From: Bacillota bacterium
GTDB taxonomy: Bacteria; Bacillota_A; Clostridia; Lachnospirales; Lachnospiraceae
Assembly: GCA_023443925.1 (NCBI GenBank)
Contig: JAEZSL010000400.1
Span: 1-17,174, forward strand
Direction of reading: 5' to 3'
DNA length: 17,174 bases
Numbering within the stretch: position 1 is the first letter of the stretch; the number at the start of each line of letters is the position of its first letter. This document shows, one piece after another, positions 7,351 to 14,456 of this stretch. A program made the position numbers and the translations under genes. The notes beneath the pieces were generated by a model that did no database searches, was not told where the DNA came from, and saw only the letters and a program-made list of their open reading frames with translations.

Positions 7351-8364
7351 ATTGGTCTGTTTTAAGGTACAGGCCAGGGAAGTGAGTTTTTTATCTTCAA
7401 TGATTCTGCCAAGACCATTGACTACGGTATCAGTGGCATCCTTACAGATATTTACTCTCAGTCCGGTTTCTTTCGAAATCAGTTTATCCAGTCCGTTTAT
7501 AGAAGCAGAACCGCCGGTAACAAAGATACCGCTGTCTATGATGTCCGATGAGATTTCAGGCGGAGTTCTTTCTAATATAATGCGTATTGCATCCACAATG
7601 GTAGAAAGATATTCGGTAATTGACTCATATACATAATCAGAACTGATTTCCACCTCAGACGGCAGGCCGGTTACCACATTACGCCCGTAAACCCTTATGC
7701 TCTGTTCCTCAGCCGGAAAGGCTGTTGCCAGTTCTTTTTTAATATTTTCCGCTGTTTTATCACCGATAATCAGATTATAATTTTTCTTAACGTAAGATTT
7801 AATGGATTCATCCAGACGGTTTCCGCCGATGGGGATTAACTTGCTGATTACAATGCCGCCCAAAGACATTATGGATACTTCCGTCGTATCGGCACCGATA
7901 TCCACCACCATAACCCCTTTGGCATTGGTCACATCAAGACCGATTCCGATGGCATCTGCAATTGGTTTCTCCACGATTCGTATATTCTTGGTTTTTACGT
8001 TGGAGCTGGCTACCAGATCAAAAAATGCTCTCTTTTCCACCTCGGTAATATCGGAGGGGGTAGCTACTATTACCGCAGCGGCGGCTGCTCTTTTACTTTT
8101 TTTATTTATTTTGCGAAGCATGTAATTTAATAGTTCCAGCATGTTGGCAATGTCTGCAATGACTCCGTTCTTAACGGGGTAGGATACCTTTATATTAGCC
8201 GGCGCCTTTTCATACATCTCAAAGGCTTCATTTCCTGCCGCAATAACCTGTTTTCTGTTTGCTACTGCTATCATGTTTTTTTCGTCTATAATGATACCGT
8301 CGTTTTTTTGATATATTTTAATGGTACTGGTACCAAAATCAATACCGTATATCTTTCCTGCCAT
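7339..8364 (-). CDS. mreB: Rod shape-determining actin homologue MreB
   Basis: Actin-like ATPase that forms membrane-associated filaments guiding lateral wall synthesis. The 341-aa product is family length. It has phosphate-1 motif GIDFGTSTIKI (7-17), the MreB-type EKPIADAIGIGLDV segment (about 136-149), phosphate-2 motif VVDIGADTTEV and adenosine motif FVTGGSASINGLDKL. AAGGAGA lies 8 nt before the ATG. Position before mreC and mreD points to MreB rather than Mbl, though these paralogues are close in sequence. Confidence 0.96.
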   Translation of the reverse strand: MAGKIYGIDFGTSTIKIYQKNDGIIIDEKNMIAVANRKQVIAAGNEAFEMYEKAPANIKVSYPVKNGVIADIANMLELLNYMLRKINKKSKRAAAAAVIVATPSDITEVEKRAFFDLVASSNVKTKNIRIVEKPIADAIGIGLDVTNAKGVMVVDIGADTTEVSIMSLGGIVISKLIPIGGNRLDESIKSYVKKNYNLIIGDKTAENIKKELATAFPAEEQSIRVYGRNVVTGLPSEVEISSDYVYESITEYLSTIVDAIRIILERTPPEISSDIIDSGIFVTGGSASINGLDKLISKETGLRVNICKDATDTVVNGLGRIIEDKKLTSLACTLKQTNLSG

Positions 8365-8423
8365 ACCTGTTGTCTCCTTCCAAACTTGCTTTTATCCGTA
8401 CTTTAAGCCTAAATACTTACGGT

Positions 8424-8452
8424 ATAAAAAATCAAATTCACTTTCTTAAGTT
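8424..8452 (-). promoter_or_regulatory. Possible weak promoter upstream of mreB
   Basis: On the minus strand just after the radC stop, TTAAGA and TATACC are separated by 17 nt, each matching 4 of 6 consensus positions. The 87-nt radC-mreB spacer is long enough for a promoter that would let mreBCD be expressed apart from radC. The match is weak and coordinates are approximate. Confidence 0.2.
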
Positions 8453-9147
8453 TACATTAATCCCTTTTCACTCAGGCTTATATATTTATTATCTCCAATA
8501 ATAATATGATCCATAAGTTTAATTCCAATTAAATTTCCAGCTTCCTGCATTCTTTTTGTAGTCTGTATATCTTCTCTGCTGGGGGTCGGATCACCGCTTG
8601 GATGATTGTGTAATAAAATCACATTAACCGCCTCGTATTTTAACGCATTTAAAAAAATCTCTCTTGGTGATAAAAGCGTACTGCTGACAGTTCCGGTTGA
8701 AATAACCATGTCCTTTAAAATCTTACTTTTGGAATCCAACATGATTAACAGGACTCTCTCCCTGGTTAAATGCCGCATATCCTGCATATAATAATGAGCA
8801 ACCGCTTCAGGAGTACTCATCTTAAGTCTCCCTTCATTGGTTGCTTTCGCCATTCTTTTCGTCAATTCGGCAATACATAATAACTGGATTGCTTTTACCC
8901 TTCCGATCCCCCTGATGGATTTTAATTCATTCAAATCCATGTAATTCAAACCGATTAACCCGGGATAGCTGCTGGATTGATCCAGCACTCTGGCTGCAAC
9001 ATCCACAGCTCTTTCATTCCGAACCCCCGTGCGTATGACAACCGCCAGCAGCTCGGCATCCGATAAAGCCTGGGAACCGTATTTTTCACACTTTTCATAG
9101 GGTCTTTCCGATAAAGGCAATTCTTTCAGCGTATAATAGTTTTTCAT
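8452..9147 (-). CDS. radC: RadC family JAMM/MPN-domain protein
   Basis: RadC proteins carry a helix-hairpin-helix region and a JAB/MPN metalloprotease-like domain. Their cellular role is unsettled; the old link to radiation repair has not held up. The 231-aa product has the UPF0758 N-terminus (LPLSERPYEKCEKYG), helix-hairpin-helix LKSIRGIGRVKAIQL (75-89), and metal-binding motif H180-x-H182-PSGDPTPSRE-D193. AGAGGAGG precedes the ATG. Neighbouring mreB is typical of many bacteria. All metal ligands are present. Confidence 0.96.
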   Translation of the reverse strand: MKNYYTLKELPLSERPYEKCEKYGSQALSDAELLAVVIRTGVRNERAVDVAARVLDQSSSYPGLIGLNYMDLNELKSIRGIGRVKAIQLLCIAELTKRMAKATNEGRLKMSTPEAVAHYYMQDMRHLTRERVLLIMLDSKSKILKDMVISTGTVSSTLLSPREIFLNALKYEAVNVILLHNHPSGDPTPSREDIQTTKRMQEAGNLIGIKLMDHIIIGDNKYISLSEKGLM

Positions 9148-9198
9148 GTTAATCCTCCTCTTTATCCTCTCTCCAAGAAAATAAACAGGAAAAATCTT

Positions 9199-9474
9199 CT
9201 AAAGCTTACGATATATTATTATGGCTAAAATCACACCGATAATACCGGCAATTGTAATTTTAACGGTCAAACCAAAACTGATTACCATGACTCCCAGGTT
9301 CAAACGTACAATTCCATTCGTACCGGAACCGCCGATACCAAACTCCTGTCCATAATTTAACCAGGCTAAAGCAGAAATGTCCCTGGCTAAATATCCAAGA
9401 AAACCGCCCAGTACTACACCTGCTAAAATCAACAGCAGCAAGGCCCAGGAATTTTTACCGCTTATATTTGCCAT
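9199..9474 (-). CDS. Small two-TM membrane protein, DUF4321-like
   Basis: Function unknown. From the ATG at 9474 the product is 91 aa. It has two hydrophobic helices (about 10-29, WALLLLILAGVVLGGFLGYL, and 59-87) flanking a short loop rich in Gly, Asn and Tyr. Length, layout and position beside radC/mreB in a clostridial genome fit the DUF4321 family; I assign this from memory of the family without a search. The frame is open further upstream to ATG 9552 (117 aa), but that extension overlaps a good promoter. GGGGG lies about 10 nt before ATG 9474. This is probably the first gene of the radC-mre-min transcript. Confidence 0.75.
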   Translation of the reverse strand: MANISGKNSWALLLLILAGVVLGGFLGYLARDISALAWLNYGQEFGIGGSGTNGIVRLNLGVMVISFGLTVKITIAGIIGVILAIIIYRKL

Positions 9475-9511
9475 AACAATATTACCCCCAAACACAAGAT
9501 TTCTACCAACC

Positions 9512-9540
9512 ATTCTAACATAATTCACTACGTTTGTATA
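9512..9540 (-). promoter_or_regulatory. Sigma-A type promoter with extended -10 for the radC-mre-min block
   Basis: On the minus strand TATACA (-35, 4 of 6) and TAGAAT (-10, 5 of 6) are separated by exactly 17 nt, with TG one base before the -10 (TGTTAGAAT). Transcription would start about 30 nt before ATG 9474. This favours the shorter start of the small membrane protein and separates this block from the mismatch repair genes. Confidence 0.5.
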
Positions 9541-9665
9541 CCTTAATAGCATAAATTACCTAATGGCAGAGGCACAGATACGTCAGCTTTACATGAAATT
9601 CTTGTTCCTGGACAAGGTGTACAGATGAATCAATTAACAGCTTTTTTGGGTTTACATCATCAGAC

Positions 9666-9698
9666 AAAAAACGCTCTGAAATTCATCTTAAATTCCAG
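9666..9698 (-). terminator. Weak intrinsic terminator after the methionine gamma-lyase-like gene
   Basis: On the minus strand CTGGAATT pairs with AATTTCAG (8 bp including one G-U) over a 7-nt loop. It is followed by AGCG and six Ts. It lies about 50 nt past the stop of the upstream gene and before the promoter at 9512-9540. The AU-rich stem and the 4-nt offset of the T-run make it weak. Confidence 0.35.
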
Positions 9699-9745
9699 CC
9701 TGCCGCAAGAAATCCGGTCCGAAAAATTTCTCATAACTGTCTTAT

Positions 9746-11104
9746 CTATTTCAAACGGATCAGGTTTTCCTCATATAGTTTCTGCACTGACATAAGAATA
9801 CCAATTTTTGCATGGTACCAGGTTAAGCCTCCCTGAAAATAAACCGCATAAGGCGGTTCAATGGGTGCATCTGCACTTAGCTCAATTGAAGCTCCCTGCA
9901 CAAAAGCACCCGCGGCCATGATAACATCGGAATGGTAACCGGGCATAGCCCAAGGTTCCGGAATTACAAAACTATCCACCGGGGCTGCTGCCTGAATTCC
10001 TTTGCAAAAGGCAATAACTCCTTCCGGAGTGCCCAGGGTTACGGCTTGTATGATATCGTGACGGGATTCCGTACTGTTTGGAATAACCGGAAATCCAAGT
10101 TTTTCATAGATATTGGCTGCGTAGATCGCTCCCTTTAATGCGCCGGCAACAACAGTGGGAGCTAAAAACAACCCCTGGTACAACAGACTGTTAATTCCCA
10201 GGGTAGCACCTACTTCCCTGCCAAGTCCGGGTGCCGTTAAGCGGTATGCCGCATTTTCCACATAAACCTCTTTACCGACGATATATCCGCCAATGGGTGC
10301 CAGACCGCCGCCCGGATTTTTTATCAGGGAGCCGACGCATAAATCCGCTCCCACATCCGTCGGTTCCGTCAGTTCCACAAATTCACCATAACAGTTATCC
10401 ACCATACAGATAACCTCCGGTTTAATATCCTTGATAAACCGAATCAATTCTCCAATCCGTTTTACCGAAAGGGTTGGTCTGGTGGCATATCCTTTGGAGC
10501 GTTGTATGGTTACTAATCTTGTACTTTCATTCAAAGCCTTTCGGATTCCGTCATAATCAAAACTGCCGTCCTCCAGCAGTTCCACCTGGGAATAGGTGAT
10601 TCCATATTCAGCCAGGGAGCCGGTGAGGCGTCCGGATGACTTTAAAACATCCTGGTTATTCCCGTCCTTTTCTGTTAAAGCACCGGTATCACTGTCCCGC
10701 GTGATTCCGATAACCCCTTCCAGGGTATCATAGGGCTTTCCCACCGGTGATAAGATTTCATCACCCGGACGCAGATTGCCGGACAGAGCTATGGTTAAAG
10801 CGTGGGTGCCGCTGATTAACTGGGGCCTTACCAGAGCAGCCTGGGCATGAAAAACATCCGCATACACTTTTTCCAGTGTATCACGTCCCAAATCGTTATA
10901 ACCGTATCCTGTTGTCGCTGCAAAATGGATGTCGCTGACCCGGTTATCCTGCATGGCCTTTAATACTTTCAGCTGGTTATATTCCGCTGTTTTGTCTATT
11001 TCTTCAAAACGCTTTTTTAAGTTGTTTTCAATACAGTCACAATAGGTTAATATATCCTCATCAATTGTAAAATCCTTATACATCTGGGTAAATAAATTGT
11101 CCAT
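9746..11104 (-). CDS. Methionine gamma-lyase family PLP protein (YnbB/aluminium-resistance family)
   Basis: Fold-type I pyridoxal-phosphate enzyme of the family annotated as methionine gamma-lyase-like or aluminium resistance protein (B. subtilis YnbB). The true substrate is not established. The 452-aa product has the conserved N-terminal TTGYGYNDLGRDTLEKVYA (64-82), SGTHAL (98-103, cofactor phosphate region), D236 in MVDNCYGEF (pyridine nitrogen ligand), and SLIKNPGGGLAP with K262 as likely Schiff-base lysine. About 20 extra polar residues (roughly 137-160, after GVIGI) stand where I recall homologues having only a short Gly/Ser link. It starts 33 nt after miaA and is the last gene of the mutS-mutL-miaA transcript. 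Confidence 0.9.
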   Translation of the reverse strand: MDNLFTQMYKDFTIDEDILTYCDCIENNLKKRFEEIDKTAEYNQLKVLKAMQDNRVSDIHFAATTGYGYNDLGRDTLEKVYADVFHAQAALVRPQLISGTHALTIALSGNLRPGDEILSPVGKPYDTLEGVIGITRDSDTGALTEKDGNNQDVLKSSGRLTGSLAEYGITYSQVELLEDGSFDYDGIRKALNESTRLVTIQRSKGYATRPTLSVKRIGELIRFIKDIKPEVICMVDNCYGEFVELTEPTDVGADLCVGSLIKNPGGGLAPIGGYIVGKEVYVENAAYRLTAPGLGREVGATLGINSLLYQGLFLAPTVVAGALKGAIYAANIYEKLGFPVIPNSTESRHDIIQAVTLGTPEGVIAFCKGIQAAAPVDSFVIPEPWAMPGYHSDVIMAAGAFVQGASIELSADAPIEPPYAVYFQGGLTWYHAKIGILMSVQKLYEENLIRLK

Positions 11105-11137
11105 GTTTACCTTTCTTCCTTTGGTATAAACCTCGAA

Positions 11138-12082
11138 TTAAATGATATGTCTATTATTAAGTTCTTCCAGAATGGCCTTTAAAATTTTACTTTCCTCATT
11201 ATCAAAGTCATTTTTCTGAATCCAGGTCACTTCTTTTTCTCTCTTAAACCAGGTAAGCTGCCTTTTCGCAAAATGCCTGGTATCTCGTTTTATAGTATAA
11301 ACCGCCTCTTCCAGGGAGCATTCCCCTATAAGATAACGGACGATTTCTTTATAACCTAAGCCCTGCATGGATACCATATCCCCGCTTAAGCCTCTTTCCA
11401 GCAATTGTTTTACTTCCTGTACCAGGCCCGCTTCCATCATTAGATCCACACGGCGGTTAATTCTTTCATACAGAACTTCCCTGTCATTATTTAAGACAAA
11501 ATAACAGAAATTATAAGGTGATTCATTTTTTCGCTGTTCCTCATTATGTTCCGATATGCGGCTGCCGGTCTGATCATAGTATTCCAATGCACGGATAACA
11601 CGTTTTACGTTATTCGGATGAATTGCCTGTGCCGAGGAGGGATCGATTTGCGCCAATTTTGCATGAAGGTATTCACTGCCTTCCTTCTTATAAAGTTCCT
11701 CCAACTGCTGCCTGTAAGCGGTATCTTCTCCATTCTCCTTAAAGTCGATACCGTATAATACCGCCTGTATATAAAAACCGGTGCCACCTACAATAATCGG
11801 GATTTTACCCTTGGCATAGATTTCCTCCATGCACTTACCGGCATATTCCTTAAATTTCACAACGTTAAATTCTTCCTCCGGTTCCAGTATATCGATTAAA
11901 TAATGCGGTATTTGACCCATCTCCGCCGTAGAAATCTTTGCTGTTCCGATATCCATATATTTATATACCTGCATGGAATCTGCCGAAATAATTTCACCGC
12001 CAATCGCACCGGCAAGCTTTATGGATAATTCGGTTTTTCCTACGGCCGTGGGGCCGGTTAAAACAATGAGTGGTTTTTTCAT
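11138..12082 (-). CDS. miaA: tRNA dimethylallyltransferase MiaA
   Basis: Transfers a dimethylallyl group to N6 of adenine 37 in tRNAs reading codons that begin with U, stabilising codon-anticodon pairing. The 314-aa product is full length. It has the P-loop GPTAVGKT (10-17), the DSMQVYKYMDIGTAK segment (35-49) with the catalytic-region Asp, GGTGFYIQA (99-107), and the C-terminal tRNA-contact motif FAKRQLTWFKRE. AAAGGA lies 7 nt before the ATG. The 78-nt spacer after mutL holds competing hairpins that could affect its expression. Confidence 0.97.
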   Translation of the reverse strand: MKKPLIVLTGPTAVGKTELSIKLAGAIGGEIISADSMQVYKYMDIGTAKISTAEMGQIPHYLIDILEPEEEFNVVKFKEYAGKCMEEIYAKGKIPIIVGGTGFYIQAVLYGIDFKENGEDTAYRQQLEELYKKEGSEYLHAKLAQIDPSSAQAIHPNNVKRVIRALEYYDQTGSRISEHNEEQRKNESPYNFCYFVLNNDREVLYERINRRVDLMMEAGLVQEVKQLLERGLSGDMVSMQGLGYKEIVRYLIGECSLEEAVYTIKRDTRHFAKRQLTWFKREKEVTWIQKNDFDNEESKILKAILEELNNRHII

Positions 12083-12107
12083 ATCGGTTTCCTTTATTGT
12101 ATCGTCA

Positions 12108-12143
12108 AAGCGGATATTCGCAATCCGCTTCGCTAAGAAGCGG
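12108..12143 (-). other. Overlapping alternative hairpins between mutL and miaA
   Basis: On the minus strand three segments occur in order: CCGCTTC (12137-12143), GAAGCGGAT (12123-12131) and ATCCGCTT (12108-12115). The middle one can pair with the first (7 bp, 5-nt loop) or with the last (8 bp, 7-nt loop), so the two hairpins exclude each other. No U-tract follows either on the minus strand. The downstream hairpin ends about 15 nt before the miaA ribosome binding site. This may be an attenuator-like element, a processing site or a dispersed palindromic repeat. Confidence 0.45.
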
Positions 12144-12160
12144 GGGACTTCCTTATAATG

Positions 12161-14440
12161 TTAAACAATTCTTTTAAATTTTTTTTCCATTTCATACTTA
12201 CTCATGGATATGATGGTTGGTCTTCCATGGGGACAATGATAGGGATTCTCAAGGGTCAGCAATTCTTCAATAAGGGCTTTTGCTTCTTCAAAAGATAATC
12301 TGTGATTACCTTTAACCGCAGCTTTACAGGACATGGAAGCAATTTTCTCCAGTAATAGTTCCGGCGTTTCATTATATACCTCGTCTACCAATCCGTCAAT
12401 CAATTCAATTAATATTTCCGATTGAGCAAGGCCAAAGAGATCACTTGGTATGGCCCGAACCGCGTATTCCTTCCCGCCGAATTCTTCAATCTCAAACCCG
12501 ATTTCATTCATATACTTCATATGTTTTTTCAGTGCCTCCTCTTCCCGCATGGTAAGGGAAAGTATAAGGGGGGGTTCCACATATTGTGAATTATATTGTT
12601 TTTCTTTTAGAGATTTCATGATTTTTTCATACAATACTTTTTCATGAGCTGCATGCTGGTCAATAAAAAACATCTTATCACCAAATTCCACAATCCAGTA
12701 GGTAGCAAATACCTGACCAATGATACGGTGGCTTTTTATGGCTTCTTCCGATATAAAGGATAGTTGTTCTGCTTTCTCAATATGGGGAGGAAAAGCATTT
12801 ACAGAGCCCGGATTATAATCCGTACCTTCCGCTATAATCCCTTCCTTTTGGGTTACATCATCATACCTGGTCCTGTCGCTATGATTATTATGCTCATCCT
12901 TATTACTAAGATTATTGTTATCTTCATCCTTATTAAGAAGCCTATTATTATCTTCACTAATATGTCCAAGATTATTGATATCCTCACCCAAATCATGAGA
13001 AGCGGCAATACCTTCCCGCACATATGCAGGAGCCTCCGTAACAACTTCCTGCAACTTACCAATTTCCGTCTCTTTGATTCGTTCTCTGTTTTCAGGATTA
13101 TTTCTTAAGTTGTCAGACTGGTCTACTCCCGTAGAATTTGAGATACTATGATTGCCCATATAATTCTTGTTATTGTTATAGGCTGAGTTAAAGCTGTGAT
13201 TTACCTGTTTATATTCAGTGTGTGGTTTATATTCGGTGTGTTTTACAGAACCCCCATCATTGTCATTCGTCTGGTAGCCTTGATCAGGCCTACGTCTGTC
13301 CTCCGTAAGGAGTTTTTCACTGAAAGATTTTTCAATAAGAGATTTTTTACCGAGAAATTCCTGTCTGCGTTTCTCTTCAAAGGGTTCCGGTATATTCTGA
13401 GCTATTTTTACAGTCTCTTTTTCTTCCGTTAAGAGAACAGCAGGAATCATTTCTTTTCCTTCCAGTGCATTTTTAACAGCGTGATACAGCAGCTGATAAA
13501 CTTCTTCCCCGTTCTTGAACCGGATTTCCAGTTTAGCCGGATGTACATTTACATCGATCAAGGCACTGTTAATATGGATATGCAGAGAGGTAAAAGGATA
13601 ACGGTGCAGCATGATATAAGGCCGGTAAGCCTCCTCTATGGCTTTGCTCACCAAGGCGCTTTTCACATAGCGACCGTTAATAAAATAATTCTCATAATTG
13701 CGGTTTCCTCTGGACACAAGCGGTTTTGCAATATAACCGTCTACGGATATCTCACCGGAGCTTCCTTCCAGTAATAAGAGGTTTGACGTAATATCACGGC
13801 CGTAAACATTGTAAATAACATCTTTTAAGCTGTTATTGCCGGAGGTATGGAGTTTGATCTGTCCGTTATTAATAAATTTAAAGGAGATACCCGGATGGGA
13901 TATGGCCAGCCGCTCCATTAGATCACTGATGTAACCGGCTTCTGTTACCGGTGATTTCAGAAACTTTTTCCTGGCCGGGGTATTATAAAATAAGTTACGG
14001 ATTATAAAAGTGGTTCCATTCGGGCAGCCGATATGTTCCAGGCTTCTTTCTTCTCCTCCGGCTATCTGGTAGCGGAGACCGGAAAAAGCTTCGTTTGTTT
14101 TTGTCACCAATTCCACCTGGGCAATGGCGGCTATACTGGATAATGCTTCGCCGCGGAAACCCAAACTGGAAACCTTAAGCAAATCATCCGCTGTACGGAT
14201 CTTACTGGTGGAATGCCTCAGAAAAACCAAAGGCATGTCCTCCTCTTCAATTCCGGAACCGTTGTCCGTAATCCGGATCAGGCTGATGCCGCCCTCTTTA
14301 ATCTCCACCGTAACCGCATTGGCTCCGGCATCGATTGCATTTTCAACCAATTCTTTTACCACTGCCGCCGGCCGTTCAATAACTTCACCTGCTGCAATCT
14401 GGTTTATTGTATTTTCATCCAATACGGATATTTTTGACAT
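12161..14440 (-). CDS. mutL: DNA mismatch repair endonuclease MutL, long linker
   Basis: MutL couples mismatch detection by MutS to strand nicking. The 759-aa product has an N-terminal GHKL ATPase: E33 in ENAIDAG, DNGSG (59-63), GFRGEALSSI (94-103). The C-terminal domain carries the metal-dependent endonuclease motif DQHAAHEKVLYE (594-605, DQHA-x2-E-x4-E), SCKAAVK (704-710) and CPHGRP (736-741), as in MutL of bacteria lacking MutH. The linker (about 335-560) is polar, Asn/Asp/Glu-rich and repetitive, which makes the protein longer than the 620-650 residues I would expect. QLSFI (560-564 region) just before the C-terminal domain resembles a sliding-clamp motif. AGGAGG precedes the ATG, 16 nt after the mutS stop. 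Confidence 0.97.
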   Translation of the reverse strand: MSKISVLDENTINQIAAGEVIERPAAVVKELVENAIDAGANAVTVEIKEGGISLIRITDNGSGIEEEDMPLVFLRHSTSKIRTADDLLKVSSLGFRGEALSSIAAIAQVELVTKTNEAFSGLRYQIAGGEERSLEHIGCPNGTTFIIRNLFYNTPARKKFLKSPVTEAGYISDLMERLAISHPGISFKFINNGQIKLHTSGNNSLKDVIYNVYGRDITSNLLLLEGSSGEISVDGYIAKPLVSRGNRNYENYFINGRYVKSALVSKAIEEAYRPYIMLHRYPFTSLHIHINSALIDVNVHPAKLEIRFKNGEEVYQLLYHAVKNALEGKEMIPAVLLTEEKETVKIAQNIPEPFEEKRRQEFLGKKSLIEKSFSEKLLTEDRRRPDQGYQTNDNDGGSVKHTEYKPHTEYKQVNHSFNSAYNNNKNYMGNHSISNSTGVDQSDNLRNNPENRERIKETEIGKLQEVVTEAPAYVREGIAASHDLGEDINNLGHISEDNNRLLNKDEDNNNLSNKDEHNNHSDRTRYDDVTQKEGIIAEGTDYNPGSVNAFPPHIEKAEQLSFISEEAIKSHRIIGQVFATYWIVEFGDKMFFIDQHAAHEKVLYEKIMKSLKEKQYNSQYVEPPLILSLTMREEEALKKHMKYMNEIGFEIEEFGGKEYAVRAIPSDLFGLAQSEILIELIDGLVDEVYNETPELLLEKIASMSCKAAVKGNHRLSFEEAKALIEELLTLENPYHCPHGRPTIISMSKYEMEKKFKRIV
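12893..12982 (-). repeat. Three imperfect 30-nt tandem repeats in the mutL linker
   Basis: Residues 487-516 of MutL are three 10-residue units: DINNLGHISE, DNNRLLNKDE and DNNNLSNKDE. A decayed fourth, HNNHSD, follows. The consensus is close to DNNxLxNKDE. The DNA shows the same 30-nt period (recurring ATTATTxTTATC and TCATCCTTATTA on the plus strand). Slippage or unequal exchange could change the unit number while keeping frame. Confidence 0.75.
13207..13242 (-). repeat. Short duplicated motif HTEYK in the mutL linker
   Basis: MutL residues 400-411 read KHTEYKPHTEYK, a 6-residue direct duplication encoded by two near-identical 18-nt copies. It is a second, separate sign of local duplication in the linker. 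Coordinates are approximate to a few bases. Confidence 0.6.
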
Positions 14441-14456
14441 AGATTTCGCCTCCTGT

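Noticed and set aside
9475..9552. 26-residue N-terminal extension of the DUF4321-like protein
   Set aside because: It overlaps the best promoter in the window, is not hydrophobic or signal-like, and the internal ATG at 9474 has GGGGG and a natural membrane protein start.
12083..12107. Promoter for miaA (TACAAT with TTGCGA 16 nt upstream)
   Set aside because: Transcription would begin at or inside the ribosome binding site, leaving no usable leader; the match is likely chance.
12764..13108. Plus-strand frame of 114 codons and a minus-strand frame at 12853-13062 within mutL
   Set aside because: Both come from the low-complexity AT-rich repeat coding the MutL linker; their Ile-rich products are translations of the repeat in other frames.
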